Origin: JAWMQL01 sp033283165
Lineage (GTDB): Bacteria; Pseudomonadota; Gammaproteobacteria; Pseudomonadales; Halieaceae
Reading direction: 5' to 3'
Assembly: GCA_033283165.1 (NCBI GenBank)
Contig: JAWMQL010000003.1
Coordinates: 558,001-622,000 of the forward strand
DNA length: 64,000 nt
Part shown: in pieces, positions 42,835-51,796 of the stretch
How positions within the stretch are numbered: position 1 is the stretch's first letter
Layout of the letters: the number at the start of each line of letters is the position of its first letter
The notes under the pieces: model-generated
Seen by the model: the letters and a program-made list of their open reading frames with translations, nothing else
The model's database searches: none
What the model was told of the DNA's origin: nothing
Translations under genes and position numbers: made by a program

Positions 42835-43371
42835 TCAGTCCAGCAGAGCGGACTCGATCACTTCCGCCTCCTGCTGCAGTTTGTTCAGGTATTGCATTTT
42901 GACGCAGGCGCGGGCCGCCCCGTTCAGGTCGCCCGCCGCGAACGCGCGGGAAAACTCCTGCTGGTGAGCCGCGATATCGTCGGCGATTTCGCTCAGCAGG
43001 TGCTCCAGTACCGAGTCCGGGTCCACCAGGCCCTCGATGCTTTCCAGTTTCTCGCGCAGCTCCATCTGCTCGATCAGGAAGCCGCCGTCCACGGGTTCCG
43101 CGGCCACCTGCTCGCCGCTCATACCCGCGAGTTCCAGCAGGTACAGGGCCCGGGGCAGCGGCCGCGACAGGGTCTGGAAAGCCTGGTTGACGAGAGACGA
43201 ATACTGCACGGCGACCCGCTGCTGGTGATCCCCGGTGTGGGCATAGCGGTCGGGGTGCAGCTGTTGCTGCAGTTGCCGGTAGCGGCTGCCCAGCACTTCC
43301 CTGTCCAGCTCAAACTGCTGTGGCAGCTCAAACAACTGGAAATAGTTCTGCTTGAAGTCGAGTACAGGCAT
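42835..43371 (-). CDS. hscB: HscB, J-domain co-chaperone
   Basis: 178 aa from the ATG at 43369-43371 (MPVLDFKQNYFQLFELPQQF); a longer reading into the spacer is not needed. The J domain has the HPD tripeptide in QLHPDRYAHTGDHQQR near residue 40. The C-terminal helical domain binds IscU. It recruits IscU to HscA and stimulates its ATPase. Confidence 0.96.
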   Translation of the reverse strand: MPVLDFKQNYFQLFELPQQFELDREVLGSRYRQLQQQLHPDRYAHTGDHQQRVAVQYSSLVNQAFQTLSRPLPRALYLLELAGMSGEQVAAEPVDGGFLIEQMELREKLESIEGLVDPDSVLEHLLSEIADDIAAHQQEFSRAFAAGDLNGAARACVKMQYLNKLQQEAEVIESALLD

Positions 43372-43394
43372 ACCGCACGGGCTGCATCGCCGCC

Positions 43395-43718
43395 TCAGAC
43401 GGTGAAGCTCTCTCCACAGCCGCACTCGGCTGATACATTCGGATTGCGGAACTGCAGGCCCTCGTTGAGTCCTTCACGGACGAAGTCCAGCTCGGTACCC
43501 TCCAGGTAGACGAGGCTCTTGGGGTCCACGAATACCCGTACCCCGTGCTCCTCGAACACCTGGTCTTCCGCCGCCGGTTCATCCACAAATTCCAGCACGT
43601 AGGCCATGCCGGAGCAGCCGGAGGTGGTGACGCCCAGGCGAATACCCAGGCCTTTGCCGCGCCCCGCCAGTTGCGATTCGATGTGCCGGGCGGCGGCTTC
43701 CGTGAGGCTTACCCCCAT
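43395..43718 (-). CDS. iscA: IscA, A-type Fe-S carrier
   Basis: 107 aa from ATG 43716-43718, one nt past the iscU stop. The three conserved cysteines are in TTSGCSGMAY and ECGCGESF at the C-terminus. It carries iron or Fe-S clusters from IscU to [4Fe-4S] enzymes. Confidence 0.96.
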   Translation of the reverse strand: MGVSLTEAAARHIESQLAGRGKGLGIRLGVTTSGCSGMAYVLEFVDEPAAEDQVFEEHGVRVFVDPKSLVYLEGTELDFVREGLNEGLQFRNPNVSAECGCGESFTV

Positions 43719-43719
43719 G

Positions 43720-44106
43720 TCAGCCCTCGCCCCGCTTGTCCCGCAGGTCACGGATTGCGGCCTTGATCGCGTCCTCGGCCAGTACCGAGCAGTGGATTTT
43801 CACCGGCGGCAGCGCCAGTTCCTCCGCTATCTCGGTATTCCTGATCTGTTCCGCCTCGTCGAGGTTCTTGCCTTTTACCCACTCGGTGAGCAGTGAGCTG
43901 GACGCAATGGCGGATCCACAACCGTAGGTTTTGAACTTGGCGTCCTCGATAATACCGTCGCCATTGACCTTGATCTGCAGCCGCATTACGTCACCACAGG
44001 CCGGGGCGCCAACCATGCCGGTGCCGACACTGGCGTCGTTCGCGTCCAGCTTGCCGACGTTGCGGGGATTCTCGTAGTGGTCCAGGACCTTGTCGCTATA
44101 TGCCAT
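43720..44106 (-). CDS. iscU: IscU, Fe-S cluster scaffold
   Basis: 128 aa, exactly family length. Cluster cysteines C37 (APACGDV), C63 (YGCGSAIA) and C106 (IHCSVLA) are present, as is the HscA-binding LPPVK at 99-103. Sulfur from IscS and iron are assembled here. It lies 18 nt after iscS. Confidence 0.98.
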   Translation of the reverse strand: MAYSDKVLDHYENPRNVGKLDANDASVGTGMVGAPACGDVMRLQIKVNGDGIIEDAKFKTYGCGSAIASSSLLTEWVKGKNLDEAEQIRNTEIAEELALPPVKIHCSVLAEDAIKAAIRDLRDKRGEG

Positions 44107-44124
44107 GATGTTAATCCTCCGTAC

Positions 44125-45339
44125 TCAGTGGGCCGCCCATTCAATGCTGTCCAGGTCGACCCCGTCCTTGTACATATCCCAAAGGGGTGAGAGTTCGCGC
44201 AGTTTTTCCACTGCGCCCCGCAATTGCTCTATTGCCACATCCACGTCTTCCTCGGTAGTGAAACGACCGAAGCTGAAGCGCAGGGAGCTGTGCGCCAGTT
44301 CATCATTGAGGCCCAGCGCCCGCAGTACATAGGAAGGTTCCAGGCTGGCCGAAGTGCAGGCCGAACCGCTGGAGATCGCCAGGTCCCGCAGCGACATGAT
44401 CAGCGATTCGCCCTCAACGAATGCGATGCTGACATTGATCACGCCGGGCAGGCGATGCTCCATATCGCCGTTGACATGGACCTCCTCGATGTCCTTGATG
44501 CCATTCCAGAAGCGCTCGCGCAGGGCCTTGAGCCGCAGGGCCTCGTCCGCCATGCACTCTTTCGCGATCCGGGCGGCCTCGCCCATGCCCACGATCTGGT
44601 GCGTGGCCAGGGTGCCCGAGCGCATACCGCGTTCGTGCCCGCCGCCGTGCATCTGCGCCTCCAGCCGCACCCGCGGCTTGCGCCGCACGTAGAGCGCGCC
44701 TATGCCCTTGGGCCCATACATCTTGTGGCCGGACAGGGACATGAGGTCCACCTTCCAGTTTTCCAGGTCGATCTCTATCTTGCCGGCGCTCTGGGCCGCA
44801 TCGACATGGAAAAGTACGCCGGCCTCACGAGTGACCTCGCCGATGGCGGCGACGTCGTTAACGGTGCCGATTTCATTGTTGGCGTGCATGATGCTGACCA
44901 GGATGGTGTCCTCGCGCAGGGCCGCGGCCACGGACTCGGGGCTGATCAGGCCGTTGCTTTGCGGATCCAGGTAGGTCACTTCGAAGCCTTCCCGCTCCAG
45001 TTGCCGGCAGGTATCCAGTACCGCCTTGTGTTCAATGCGGGAGGTGATGATGTGCTTGCCCTTTTTCTGGTAGAAGTGGGCTGCACCCTTGATCGCCAGG
45101 TTGTCGGATTCTGTCGCCCCCGAGGTCCAGACGATTTCACGCGGGTCGGCCTTGATCAGGTCCGCCACCTGGCGGCGGGCATTCTCCACCGCCTCTTCGG
45201 CCTTCCAGCCAAACAGGTGGGAGCGGGACGCCGGGTTGCCGAAGTTCCCCTCCAGGGTCAGGCACTCGGTCATCTTCTCCGCCACCCGGGGGTCCACCGG
45301 GGTGGTGGCTAAATAGTCAAAATATATCGGTTTCTGCAT
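44125..45339 (-). CDS. iscS: IscS, cysteine desulfurase
   Basis: 404 aa PLP enzyme. MQKPIYFDYLATTPVDPRVAEKM opens it. The PLP lysine lies in SLSGHKMYGPKGIGALYVRR near residue 206, and the persulfide cysteine in SSGSACTSASLEPSY near 328. It also supplies sulfur for tRNA thiolation. It is the second gene of the operon, 48 nt after iscR. Confidence 0.98.
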   Translation of the reverse strand: MQKPIYFDYLATTPVDPRVAEKMTECLTLEGNFGNPASRSHLFGWKAEEAVENARRQVADLIKADPREIVWTSGATESDNLAIKGAAHFYQKKGKHIITSRIEHKAVLDTCRQLEREGFEVTYLDPQSNGLISPESVAAALREDTILVSIMHANNEIGTVNDVAAIGEVTREAGVLFHVDAAQSAGKIEIDLENWKVDLMSLSGHKMYGPKGIGALYVRRKPRVRLEAQMHGGGHERGMRSGTLATHQIVGMGEAARIAKECMADEALRLKALRERFWNGIKDIEEVHVNGDMEHRLPGVINVSIAFVEGESLIMSLRDLAISSGSACTSASLEPSYVLRALGLNDELAHSSLRFSFGRFTTEEDVDVAIEQLRGAVEKLRELSPLWDMYKDGVDLDSIEWAAH

Positions 45340-45387
45340 TCAACAACTCTCCATGTATCGACGGCCGGGACCATGCCCGCCGTCAAT

Positions 45388-45861
45388 TTACACCTCCGTC
45401 AGAGCCAGCGTCCCGGAGCGGGTCTTGCGCGCGTCCTGGCGGGCGGAGATGCTCTGCACCTCGCGCCGTTCAACCAGTTGCGCCAGGCTGATACCGCTCA
45501 GGAATCCGTGAATCTGGTCACTCAGGTCCTGCCACAAATGATGGGTGAGGCAGACCTCACCCTGCTGGCAATTGCCGTCGCCATGACAGCCGGTGGCATC
45601 CACCGGTTCGTTCACGGCGTCAATGATCTGGGCCACAAATATCTCATTCCCGTCCCGACTCAGGCGATAACCGCCGCCCGGGCCGCGCACGCTGGAGACC
45701 AGCTCGTTGCGGCGCAGCCGTGCAAACAGTTGCTCCAGGTAGGACAGGGAGATATCCTGTCGTCCTGAAATGTCCGCCAGGCTGACAGGCCCGTCGTTAC
45801 CGTGCAGGGCCAGGTCCAGCATCGCGGTAACCGCATATCGTCCTTTTGTCGTCAAGCGCAT
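45388..45861 (-). CDS. iscR: IscR, Rrf2-family Fe-S-sensing regulator
   Basis: 157 aa from the ATG at 45859-45861 with GAGGTGG upstream. MRLTTKGRYAVTAMLDLALH is the winged-helix start, and the [2Fe-2S] ligands C92, C98, C104 and H107 are at the expected spacing. In the cluster-bound form it represses the isc operon. A near-consensus type-1 site covers its own promoter (45899-45923). Confidence 0.98.
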   Translation of the reverse strand: MRLTTKGRYAVTAMLDLALHGNDGPVSLADISGRQDISLSYLEQLFARLRRNELVSSVRGPGGGYRLSRDGNEIFVAQIIDAVNEPVDATGCHGDGNCQQGEVCLTHHLWQDLSDQIHGFLSGISLAQLVERREVQSISARQDARKTRSGTLALTEV

Positions 45862-45890
45862 CGTGCCACCTCGCTCATGCAATGGGTCAG

Positions 45891-45923
45891 AGTATGGAAT
45901 AACCGAGTAATTTAGTCAAGTAT
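45891..45923 (-). promoter_or_regulatory. iscR promoter with type-1 IscR binding site
   Basis: On the minus strand the 25-bp element beginning ATACTTGACTAAATTACTCG (45899-45923) fits the type-1 IscR consensus at nearly all positions. A -35 box TTGACT (45914-45919) lies inside it, 17 nt from a -10-like CATACT (45891-45896). Bound holo-IscR would block RNA polymerase, giving autorepression as in Escherichia coli. Confidence 0.8.
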
Positions 45924-45953
45924 AGGACGGTACGCGGGCCCACCGCCGGCGGA

Positions 45954-46706
45954 TCAGTTTTCCCCGGTTTTCTTCCCTTTCTTCACCCAGCGCTGGGTTT
46001 CGGTCAGGATGCCCCGCAGGATATTGAGCTCCATCTCATCCAGCCGCACCCGGCCGTAGAGGCGCCGCAAACGGGTCATCAGTTGCCGCGGAGCCGCCGG
46101 GTCGAGGAACTCGATATCGACCAGGGTCTGCTCGAGATGGGCGTAGAAGCGCTCCATGTTGTCCCGGGTGGCAAAAGGCGCGTCCCACTGCTCGTCTTCC
46201 GCCGCGGGCAACTCCCCCGCCACCTGCAACATACGCAGTTCATAGCAGACGATCTGCACCGCCATGGCGAGGTTCAGGGAACCGTACTCGGGTGAGGTGG
46301 GCACGTGCAGGTGCAGGTTGCACAATTTCAGTTCGGGATTGGTGAGGCCGCGGTCCTCGCGCCCGAACAGGATCGCCACCTGCTCCCGGCCCGAAGCCGC
46401 CTCGATACGCTCGGCACAGCGCCGCGGGTCCTGCAGGGGCCAGGGTATACGCCGCTCGCGGGCGCTGGTGCCCACCACGAACTGGCAGTCGCCGATAGCT
46501 TCCTCGAGGGTTGCCGTAACGACCGCCTGGTCCAGCAGGTCAGTGGCTGACGCCGCGCGCCATTCGGCCTCCTCGTGCGGATACCTGCGCGGATCCACCA
46601 GGTAGAGCCTTTTCAGACCCATATTTTTCATGGCCCTGGCCACTCCCCCGATATTACCCGGGTGACTGGTGTTGACCAGGACGATGCGGATATTGTCGGG
46701 ATTCAA
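45954..46706 (-). CDS. trmJ: TrmJ, tRNA (Cm32/Um32) 2'-O-methyltransferase
   Basis: 250 aa SPOUT methyltransferase. IRIVLVNTSHPGNIGGVARAMKNMGLKRLYLVDP is the N-terminal signature. ILFGREDRGLTNPELKLC and SLNLAMAVQIVCYELR form the trefoil-knot SAM site. It methylates ribose at position 32 of several tRNAs. Its place upstream of iscR on the same strand is conserved in gammaproteobacteria. Confidence 0.96.
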   Translation of the reverse strand: MNPDNIRIVLVNTSHPGNIGGVARAMKNMGLKRLYLVDPRRYPHEEAEWRAASATDLLDQAVVTATLEEAIGDCQFVVGTSARERRIPWPLQDPRRCAERIEAASGREQVAILFGREDRGLTNPELKLCNLHLHVPTSPEYGSLNLAMAVQIVCYELRMLQVAGELPAAEDEQWDAPFATRDNMERFYAHLEQTLVDIEFLDPAAPRQLMTRLRRLYGRVRLDEMELNILRGILTETQRWVKKGKKTGEN

Positions 46707-46793
46707 GCGCTGGGCCCTGCTGGCGAAAAGGCGCGCAAGTTTAGCAGATTCCTGCGCCTACCGGAAAAGGGCGCGGGAGGCCACCGGGCCGGG

Positions 46794-47741
46794 TCACTCA
46801 GCCGTCATCAGCAGCACATCGCGGACAATGGACTCGCTCATACGGTGCGGGGCGGAAAACGCGGCCGGCCTGAATCCGGCTGCGGTGAACACCCGCGCCA
46901 GTTCCGCGCGCCGCGGCTGGTAGCGATTAAAGGCCAGCACCAGTGCGCCGCCGGACCGCAGACTGGCCCGCCAGGGCCCGGCGCAGTCCGCGAGGACGGC
47001 CAGCGGGTTGCGCGTACCCGCGGTCGTGTGGTGCTGCACACCGTAGGGCAGGTCGCTGAGCAACAGGTCGAACTTCTCTCCCTGCAATAATTCCGTCGCG
47101 TTGCGGGCGTCACCGGCCAGCATCCTGAGGCGACTGCCAGCAGAACTGAACTCGAGGAATCGGCCCGCCTTGTCACGCCGGGCCTTGCCCAGCGACCCCT
47201 CGCGCAACTGGTGTTTCTGCCGGTGCAACTTGCAGTATTTCTTCAGTTGGCGACGCACTTCCTCCAGCGCCCTGGGGTCCTGTTCTATGCCCCGCGCCAC
47301 CAGTCCGTAACGCAGCGCCCAGAACAGGCTGGTGCCGCGACCGCACATGGGGTCGAGCAGTTTCAGTCCCTCGCCACTATCCACCCCCAGCGCCGACAGG
47401 CCCACGTTGAGCAATAACTGGGTGAGACGCTCGTTGGTCTTGCCCCGGTACTTGGCACCGAAGACCAGGTCCTCGTGAAACTGCAGGCCGCTGTGCACGG
47501 GCAGGGGCGTCAGGCTGTCCCCGGCGCGGGAGAAAATGCCCTGCACGAAGGACAGCCGCAGCAGCAGCGGCAGCCGGGCAGACTCACAACGGGTATACAG
47601 GAAGTGCAGGCCACCGGTAGACACCGGTTCCAGCGGCAGTTCACCGGCCACCTGCCGCAACTCGGCCTCGGCGACGTCCAGGAAGTCGGCAAAATAGGCC
47701 CCCCGGGCTTCAGGGGAGATCAACAGGGCGTAGTCATTCAC
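46794..47741 (-). CDS. TRM11/RlmL-like nucleic-acid methylase
   Basis: About 315 aa from a GTG at 47739-47741 that overlaps the symporter stop; a GTG at 47781-47783 would add 14 residues. LLDPMCGRGTSLFWALRYGL is SAM motif I, RMLAGDARNATELL motif II, and FDLLLSDLPYGVQ the catalytic (D/N)PPY-like motif in the form DLPY. The N-terminal part (VAEAELRQVAGELPLEPVSTGGLHFLY) may be THUMP-like. It probably methylates a guanine N2 or similar in RNA. It is cotranscribed with the symporter. Confidence 0.82.
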   Translation of the reverse strand: MNDYALLISPEARGAYFADFLDVAEAELRQVAGELPLEPVSTGGLHFLYTRCESARLPLLLRLSFVQGIFSRAGDSLTPLPVHSGLQFHEDLVFGAKYRGKTNERLTQLLLNVGLSALGVDSGEGLKLLDPMCGRGTSLFWALRYGLVARGIEQDPRALEEVRRQLKKYCKLHRQKHQLREGSLGKARRDKAGRFLEFSSAGSRLRMLAGDARNATELLQGEKFDLLLSDLPYGVQHHTTAGTRNPLAVLADCAGPWRASLRSGGALVLAFNRYQPRRAELARVFTAAGFRPAAFSAPHRMSESIVRDVLLMTAE

Positions 47742-49152
47742 CTCGGGAGTCCGCGGAACGCGCAAGAAACAGGATGGTGACACCCGCCAGGAACGGGAGC
47801 AAGCGTTCAGCGATATCCCCGGGGCTGTTGGGTAACAGGTAGAACAGCACCGCCAGGGTAAAACCGGTCACTACCGCGACCAGCGCACCGGCCGGCCGCA
47901 CCCCCTGGCCCGCCAGGCGGAAAAACACCAGGGGACCAAAAGCCGCGCCCAGGGCAACCCAGGCAAACAGGACGCGGTTGAAGATTCTGTCCGGTATATA
48001 CAGGGCGAGCAGTACGGACATGGCCACCAGCACCATGATCGCCAGCCGGGACACCAGCAGCATACGGCGCGGGCTTCCTCGGCCCAGGCCCAGGTCATGG
48101 GCCAGGGTACTGGCGGCGACGAGCAACTGGCTGTCGGCTGTGGACATGATGGCCGACAGCACCGCCGCCAGCAGTATTGCCCCCAGCAGTGGCGGGAACA
48201 GGCTCCCGGTCAATACAAAGAAAATGGTTTCCGGGTTATCCAGTTGCTGGTGAAGAACGTGGCCCACCAGGCCCAGGAATACCATGCCGAAGAAGACCAG
48301 CAGGTACCAGAAAATGGTAATCCAGCGAGCGCGCCGCAGGGCCATGTCGTCCCTTATAGCCATAAAGCGCACCAGCAGGTGCGGCTGGCCGTAGGTGCCG
48401 AAACCGATACTCAGACTGCCAATGACCACACCGAGCGCCAGTAACCCACCGTTGCCCGCAGTCAGGCTCAACTGGGCCTCGCTACTGACGGCCTTCAGGC
48501 CGCTCAGGAAACCGCTGGGGCCACCTGCCTCAACCAGCGCAAACAGCGGCAGCAGAATGGCGGTGACGGCCATCAGCAGTCCCTGCAGGGTGTCGGTCAC
48601 GCTCACCGCCCAGAAACCACCAAGCAAGGTGTAGACCATGATAATGAGCGCGCCCAGCACGATGCTGTCCTTCATGGGCAGGTCGAACGTGGAGGAAAAC
48701 GTGTTGCCCGCGCCCTGGAATTGCGCCGCGACGTAAAAGGCAAAAGACACCATGATGATCAGGGATACAACCCACAGCAGGGCGCGCCGGAGGCCACCCC
48801 GGGTATCGTGCAGGAGGAAATCGGTAAACGTCAGGTGGTCGTGTTCGCGGCTGAAGCGCATCAGGCGCGGCGCCACCCAGATCCAGGCCACGAACATCCC
48901 CAGCACCGAGCCCGCGGCAAGCCACAGCACCGAAGTACCCATGGCGTAGGCGGCGCCACTCATACCGAGCAGGGTCCAGGCCGAGGAGGCACTGGAGGAG
49001 TAGCTGATCGCGGCGACCACCGGTCCCAGTTGGCGCCCGCCGAGGAAAAAATCATCGGCATCCGCGGTGCGGCGGGAAGCCCAGAATCCGATCGCGATCA
49101 GGGCCAACTGGTATATGACCAGGGTGGCGACGACGACAGTGCCAGCCTCCAT
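47734..49152 (-). CDS. sodium:solute symporter (SSS family, PutP-like)
   Basis: 472 aa with about 13 predicted membrane helices. The opening VIYQLALIAIGFWASRRTADADDFFLGGRQLGPVVAAISYSSS and the AVLSAIMSTADSQLLVAASTLAHDL block are SSS/PutP hallmarks and include the Na2-site serines. GQPHLLVRFMAIRDD near residue 260 also matches PutP. It likely imports proline or a related amino or organic acid with Na+, fitting a marine lifestyle. The substrate is not certain. Confidence 0.9.
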   Translation of the reverse strand: MEAGTVVVATLVIYQLALIAIGFWASRRTADADDFFLGGRQLGPVVAAISYSSSASSAWTLLGMSGAAYAMGTSVLWLAAGSVLGMFVAWIWVAPRLMRFSREHDHLTFTDFLLHDTRGGLRRALLWVVSLIIMVSFAFYVAAQFQGAGNTFSSTFDLPMKDSIVLGALIIMVYTLLGGFWAVSVTDTLQGLLMAVTAILLPLFALVEAGGPSGFLSGLKAVSSEAQLSLTAGNGGLLALGVVIGSLSIGFGTYGQPHLLVRFMAIRDDMALRRARWITIFWYLLVFFGMVFLGLVGHVLHQQLDNPETIFFVLTGSLFPPLLGAILLAAVLSAIMSTADSQLLVAASTLAHDLGLGRGSPRRMLLVSRLAIMVLVAMSVLLALYIPDRIFNRVLFAWVALGAAFGPLVFFRLAGQGVRPAGALVAVVTGFTLAVLFYLLPNSPGDIAERLLPFLAGVTILFLARSADSRGE

Positions 49153-49210
49153 CGCGGTTCCCTAGGCAGCCCCGCGCGTCGCCGGGGCGCCCTGCGGCGC
49201 AGCCGGGCGA

Positions 49211-50218
49211 TCAGTCATGGCTGTGGTGATGGTGCGGGCTGTCCTCGTGGTGGTGATGGTGACCGTGCCAGTGGTCGTGGGTGTGGCCGTCCGAGCTGTG
49301 TTTCGCGTGGTCGTGACCCGTCTCGCCGCCGCGGCGCCGCATGGTGTCTTCGAAATCTTCCGGCCCGTGGGGATGGTTGTGGTCCTGGCTCACCATCCAC
49401 TTGTACAGTTGGGGATCGCGCTGGTAGACCCGGGCCGCGGACCGATCCGCATTCTCCACCGGGGTGGTCCAGGGGTTGTAGTGGAAGTGGTTGAACAGCT
49501 TGGAATCGGTGCGACCCAGGGCAATACAGCCGTACTCGGAGGCAAAGGCCCCGTGGTTGATGTAGGCCGGGCGCCAGAAGTAGCCGCCGGTGGGCACCTC
49601 GCCGAACTGCATCATCCAGGAGGTGCCCCACAGGTGATAGGACTCCTCTGCGCAGTCGTGGTAGGAGATGTTGTCCTGGTAGAACCCGGGAGTCATGCAG
49701 TACAGGAAGGTCAGGGCGTGAGAGCGCGGGTTGAAGTTGAGCAGTTTGATCAGACAACCGGTGGCCACGGTCGGGCGAGTGACCCCGCCGGTGTTCCAGG
49801 GGATGTCCATGAAGGAGTCGACGTCGTGGTACAGGCCGACCTGGCACAGGGAGTGGTGTTCGGTGGACTCCTCGAAACTGGGCTCTCCCGTGTTGTACAT
49901 CATCAACACCAGGCAACCCTGGCTGGTGCTGATCGCCGGCATGGCGTAGCCCGGCGGGATGTAGAAGTAGTGCCCCTTGCGGCAGGTCCGGTCGCCGACC
50001 TGCAATTCGCCCTCGATAACAATCATTTCCCGTTCGGTCCAGGAAAAGCCGGGTGGCTGGCTGTAACCGCCGTCCAGTTGCACGGTCATCGAGCAGGCGC
50101 CGCTGTCCACGTCCAGACTCAGCATCTTGTAGCTGAACCCCGGGGCGAATCCGGGCAGCACCATGTTCTTGAAATTGACGTCCCGGTCACAGAACGGTTC
50201 GATATGAGGACGTGCCAT
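49211..50218 (-). CDS. cupin-like protein with His-rich C-terminal tail
   Basis: 335 aa, ATG at 50216-50218 with AAGGAGA upstream. Two cupin-like halves are suggested by FSWTEREMIVIEGELQVGDRTCRKGHYFYIPPG (about 60-92) and EESYHLWGTSWMMQFGEVPTGGYFWRPAYINHGAF (about 195-230). The last 35 residues are an extreme His/Asp stretch (for example HDHWHGHHHHHEDSPHHHHS), which probably binds Ni, Co, Zn or Cu. The catalytic reaction is unknown; cupin oxygenases and isomerases are candidates. It ends an operon that begins with a Ni/Co-type transporter. Confidence 0.75.
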   Translation of the reverse strand: MARPHIEPFCDRDVNFKNMVLPGFAPGFSYKMLSLDVDSGACSMTVQLDGGYSQPPGFSWTEREMIVIEGELQVGDRTCRKGHYFYIPPGYAMPAISTSQGCLVLMMYNTGEPSFEESTEHHSLCQVGLYHDVDSFMDIPWNTGGVTRPTVATGCLIKLLNFNPRSHALTFLYCMTPGFYQDNISYHDCAEESYHLWGTSWMMQFGEVPTGGYFWRPAYINHGAFASEYGCIALGRTDSKLFNHFHYNPWTTPVENADRSAARVYQRDPQLYKWMVSQDHNHPHGPEDFEDTMRRRGGETGHDHAKHSSDGHTHDHWHGHHHHHEDSPHHHHSHD

Positions 50219-50270
50219 GATAAATCTCCTTGTTTAACGCTATGTCAGGGGGCGGGTAGTCGCGGTGCGA

Positions 50271-50567
50271 TCATTCGCCGTCCACACCGTACTTCCAGAT
50301 CACCTGGTCCCGGCGCCCCTCCGGTTTCACCGGCAGGTCTTCTCTCGCAATCACCATCTTGTCGTCACCATCGGTGTTGAAGCCGATAGTGGCAATGCGG
50401 TCGAAAAACTCCTGGTACCACTGCTCCCGGGTAGGCGCCAGGTCGTCCATCTGCCGGACGATTCCCGCATAGCGTTCCTCCTGCTCCGCCACTTCCTCCT
50501 CGAGCCACTTTTTTGCCTCGTCTGACATCTCGTGCTCGATGCTCTCGGTCTTGAACGTCACGGTCAT
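50271..50567 (-). CDS. 98-aa acidic protein of unknown function
   Basis: Starts MTVTFKTESIEHEMSDEAKKW after a strong AAGGAGAA. The first 45 residues form a charged helix (DEAKKWLEEEVAEQEERYAGIVRQMDDL), then WYQEFFDRIATIGFN and a basic, Pro-rich end. There are no cysteines or signal peptide. No family is recognised. It lies between the cupin and CoA-transferase genes in one operon and may be a small partner or chaperone of either. Confidence 0.7.
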   Translation of the reverse strand: MTVTFKTESIEHEMSDEAKKWLEEEVAEQEERYAGIVRQMDDLAPTREQWYQEFFDRIATIGFNTDGDDKMVIAREDLPVKPEGRRDQVIWKYGVDGE

Positions 50568-50593
50568 TTCTCCTTGCTGCTTTACTGCGATAC

Positions 50594-51796
50594 TCAGGCG
50601 GGCAGACGGGCTTCGCCGCTGGCCAGCATCTCGTCAATCGTTTCCGGGTCGTAGCCCGCCTCGCGCAGGATTTCGACCGTCTGTTCTCCCAGCCGCGGCG
50701 GCATGGTACGGATCGAGGCCGGGGTCCTGCTGAAATTCATCGGCGGCTTACTCATCCGCACGCGACCCTCACTGGGGTGGTCGAATTCCTGCCAGAAGCC
50801 GGTGGCAACCAGGTGCGGATCGTCGATCAGGTCGTCCGGTGAGTTGACGATCATCATCGGCACATTGGTATCGCCCAGCAGATCCAGCCACTGGTCCCGG
50901 TCGCGCTCGGCGATAATCCCGGCCGTAACCGCGTAGGTGTCGTCGATATTCTTTGTGCGCGTCGCCATGTCGGTAAAACGCGGGTCGTCGATGTACTCGG
51001 GATGCCCGGTCAGCGTGCAGAAATTACCCCAGTGCGCGTCCCAGTAGGGCAATACCGCCAGGTACTTGCCATCCTTCGTCTTGTAGGGTCGGCGGTGTTT
51101 CGACATCAGGCGGACATAGCCGGCCTTGCCGATGGGAGGCACGAAACTCTGGCCCCACAGGTGCTCGGTCATGATGTAGGACACCATGGACTCGAACATG
51201 GGCACCTCGATCTCCTGGCCCTCGCCGGTACGCTCGCGGTGAAACAGCGCGGCCAGTACCGACTGCACAACCACCATGGCCGTGTTCTTGTCACCGACGA
51301 TAGTGGGCAGGTAGCGCGGCTCCCCCTCCACCATGCTCTGCAGCACGGCGACACCGCTGGCGGCCTGGATGGAGTCGTCCAGCGCCCCCTTGTCGCCGTA
51401 AGGGCCGTCCTTGCTGTAACCGTAGGTCCCGCAATAGACGATCTGTGGATTGACCTCTTTCACCACCGCGTAATCCAGGCCCAGTCGGGTCATGGCCTGG
51501 GGCCGGAAATTGTGCACCACCACGTCCGCGCCCCGAATGATATCCAGCGCCGCCGCCCGCCCCCTGTCGGACTTGAGGTCGAGGGCAATGGAGCGTTTGT
51601 TGCGGTTGCAGGTCATGAACAGGGCGCACATGTCACCGTGATTGCGATGGGGACCGAGGTTGCGGTTGGTATCGCCACCCGGGGGCTCGATCTTGATCAC
51701 GTCGGCGCCCAGGTCACCCAGCATCTGGCAGGCATAGGGACCCAGCACCACGCTGGTCATCTCCACCACCCGTATTCCTTCCAGCGGTGCAGTCAT
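50594..51796 (-). CDS. CaiB/BaiF (family III) CoA-transferase
   Basis: 400 aa. MTAPLEGIRVVEMTSVVLGPYACQMLGDLGADVIKIEPPGGDTNR is the family opening. FMTCNRNKRSIALDLKSDRGRAAALDII, VVHNFRPQAMTRLGLDY and GYSKDGPYGDKGALDDSIQAASG follow, the last including the Asp-loop region. It moves CoA between carboxylates. Its start overlaps the amidohydrolase stop by 4 nt. A second family member lies at 55580-56785. Confidence 0.94.
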   Translation of the reverse strand: MTAPLEGIRVVEMTSVVLGPYACQMLGDLGADVIKIEPPGGDTNRNLGPHRNHGDMCALFMTCNRNKRSIALDLKSDRGRAAALDIIRGADVVVHNFRPQAMTRLGLDYAVVKEVNPQIVYCGTYGYSKDGPYGDKGALDDSIQAASGVAVLQSMVEGEPRYLPTIVGDKNTAMVVVQSVLAALFHRERTGEGQEIEVPMFESMVSYIMTEHLWGQSFVPPIGKAGYVRLMSKHRRPYKTKDGKYLAVLPYWDAHWGNFCTLTGHPEYIDDPRFTDMATRTKNIDDTYAVTAGIIAERDRDQWLDLLGDTNVPMMIVNSPDDLIDDPHLVATGFWQEFDHPSEGRVRMSKPPMNFSRTPASIRTMPPRLGEQTVEILREAGYDPETIDEMLASGEARLPA

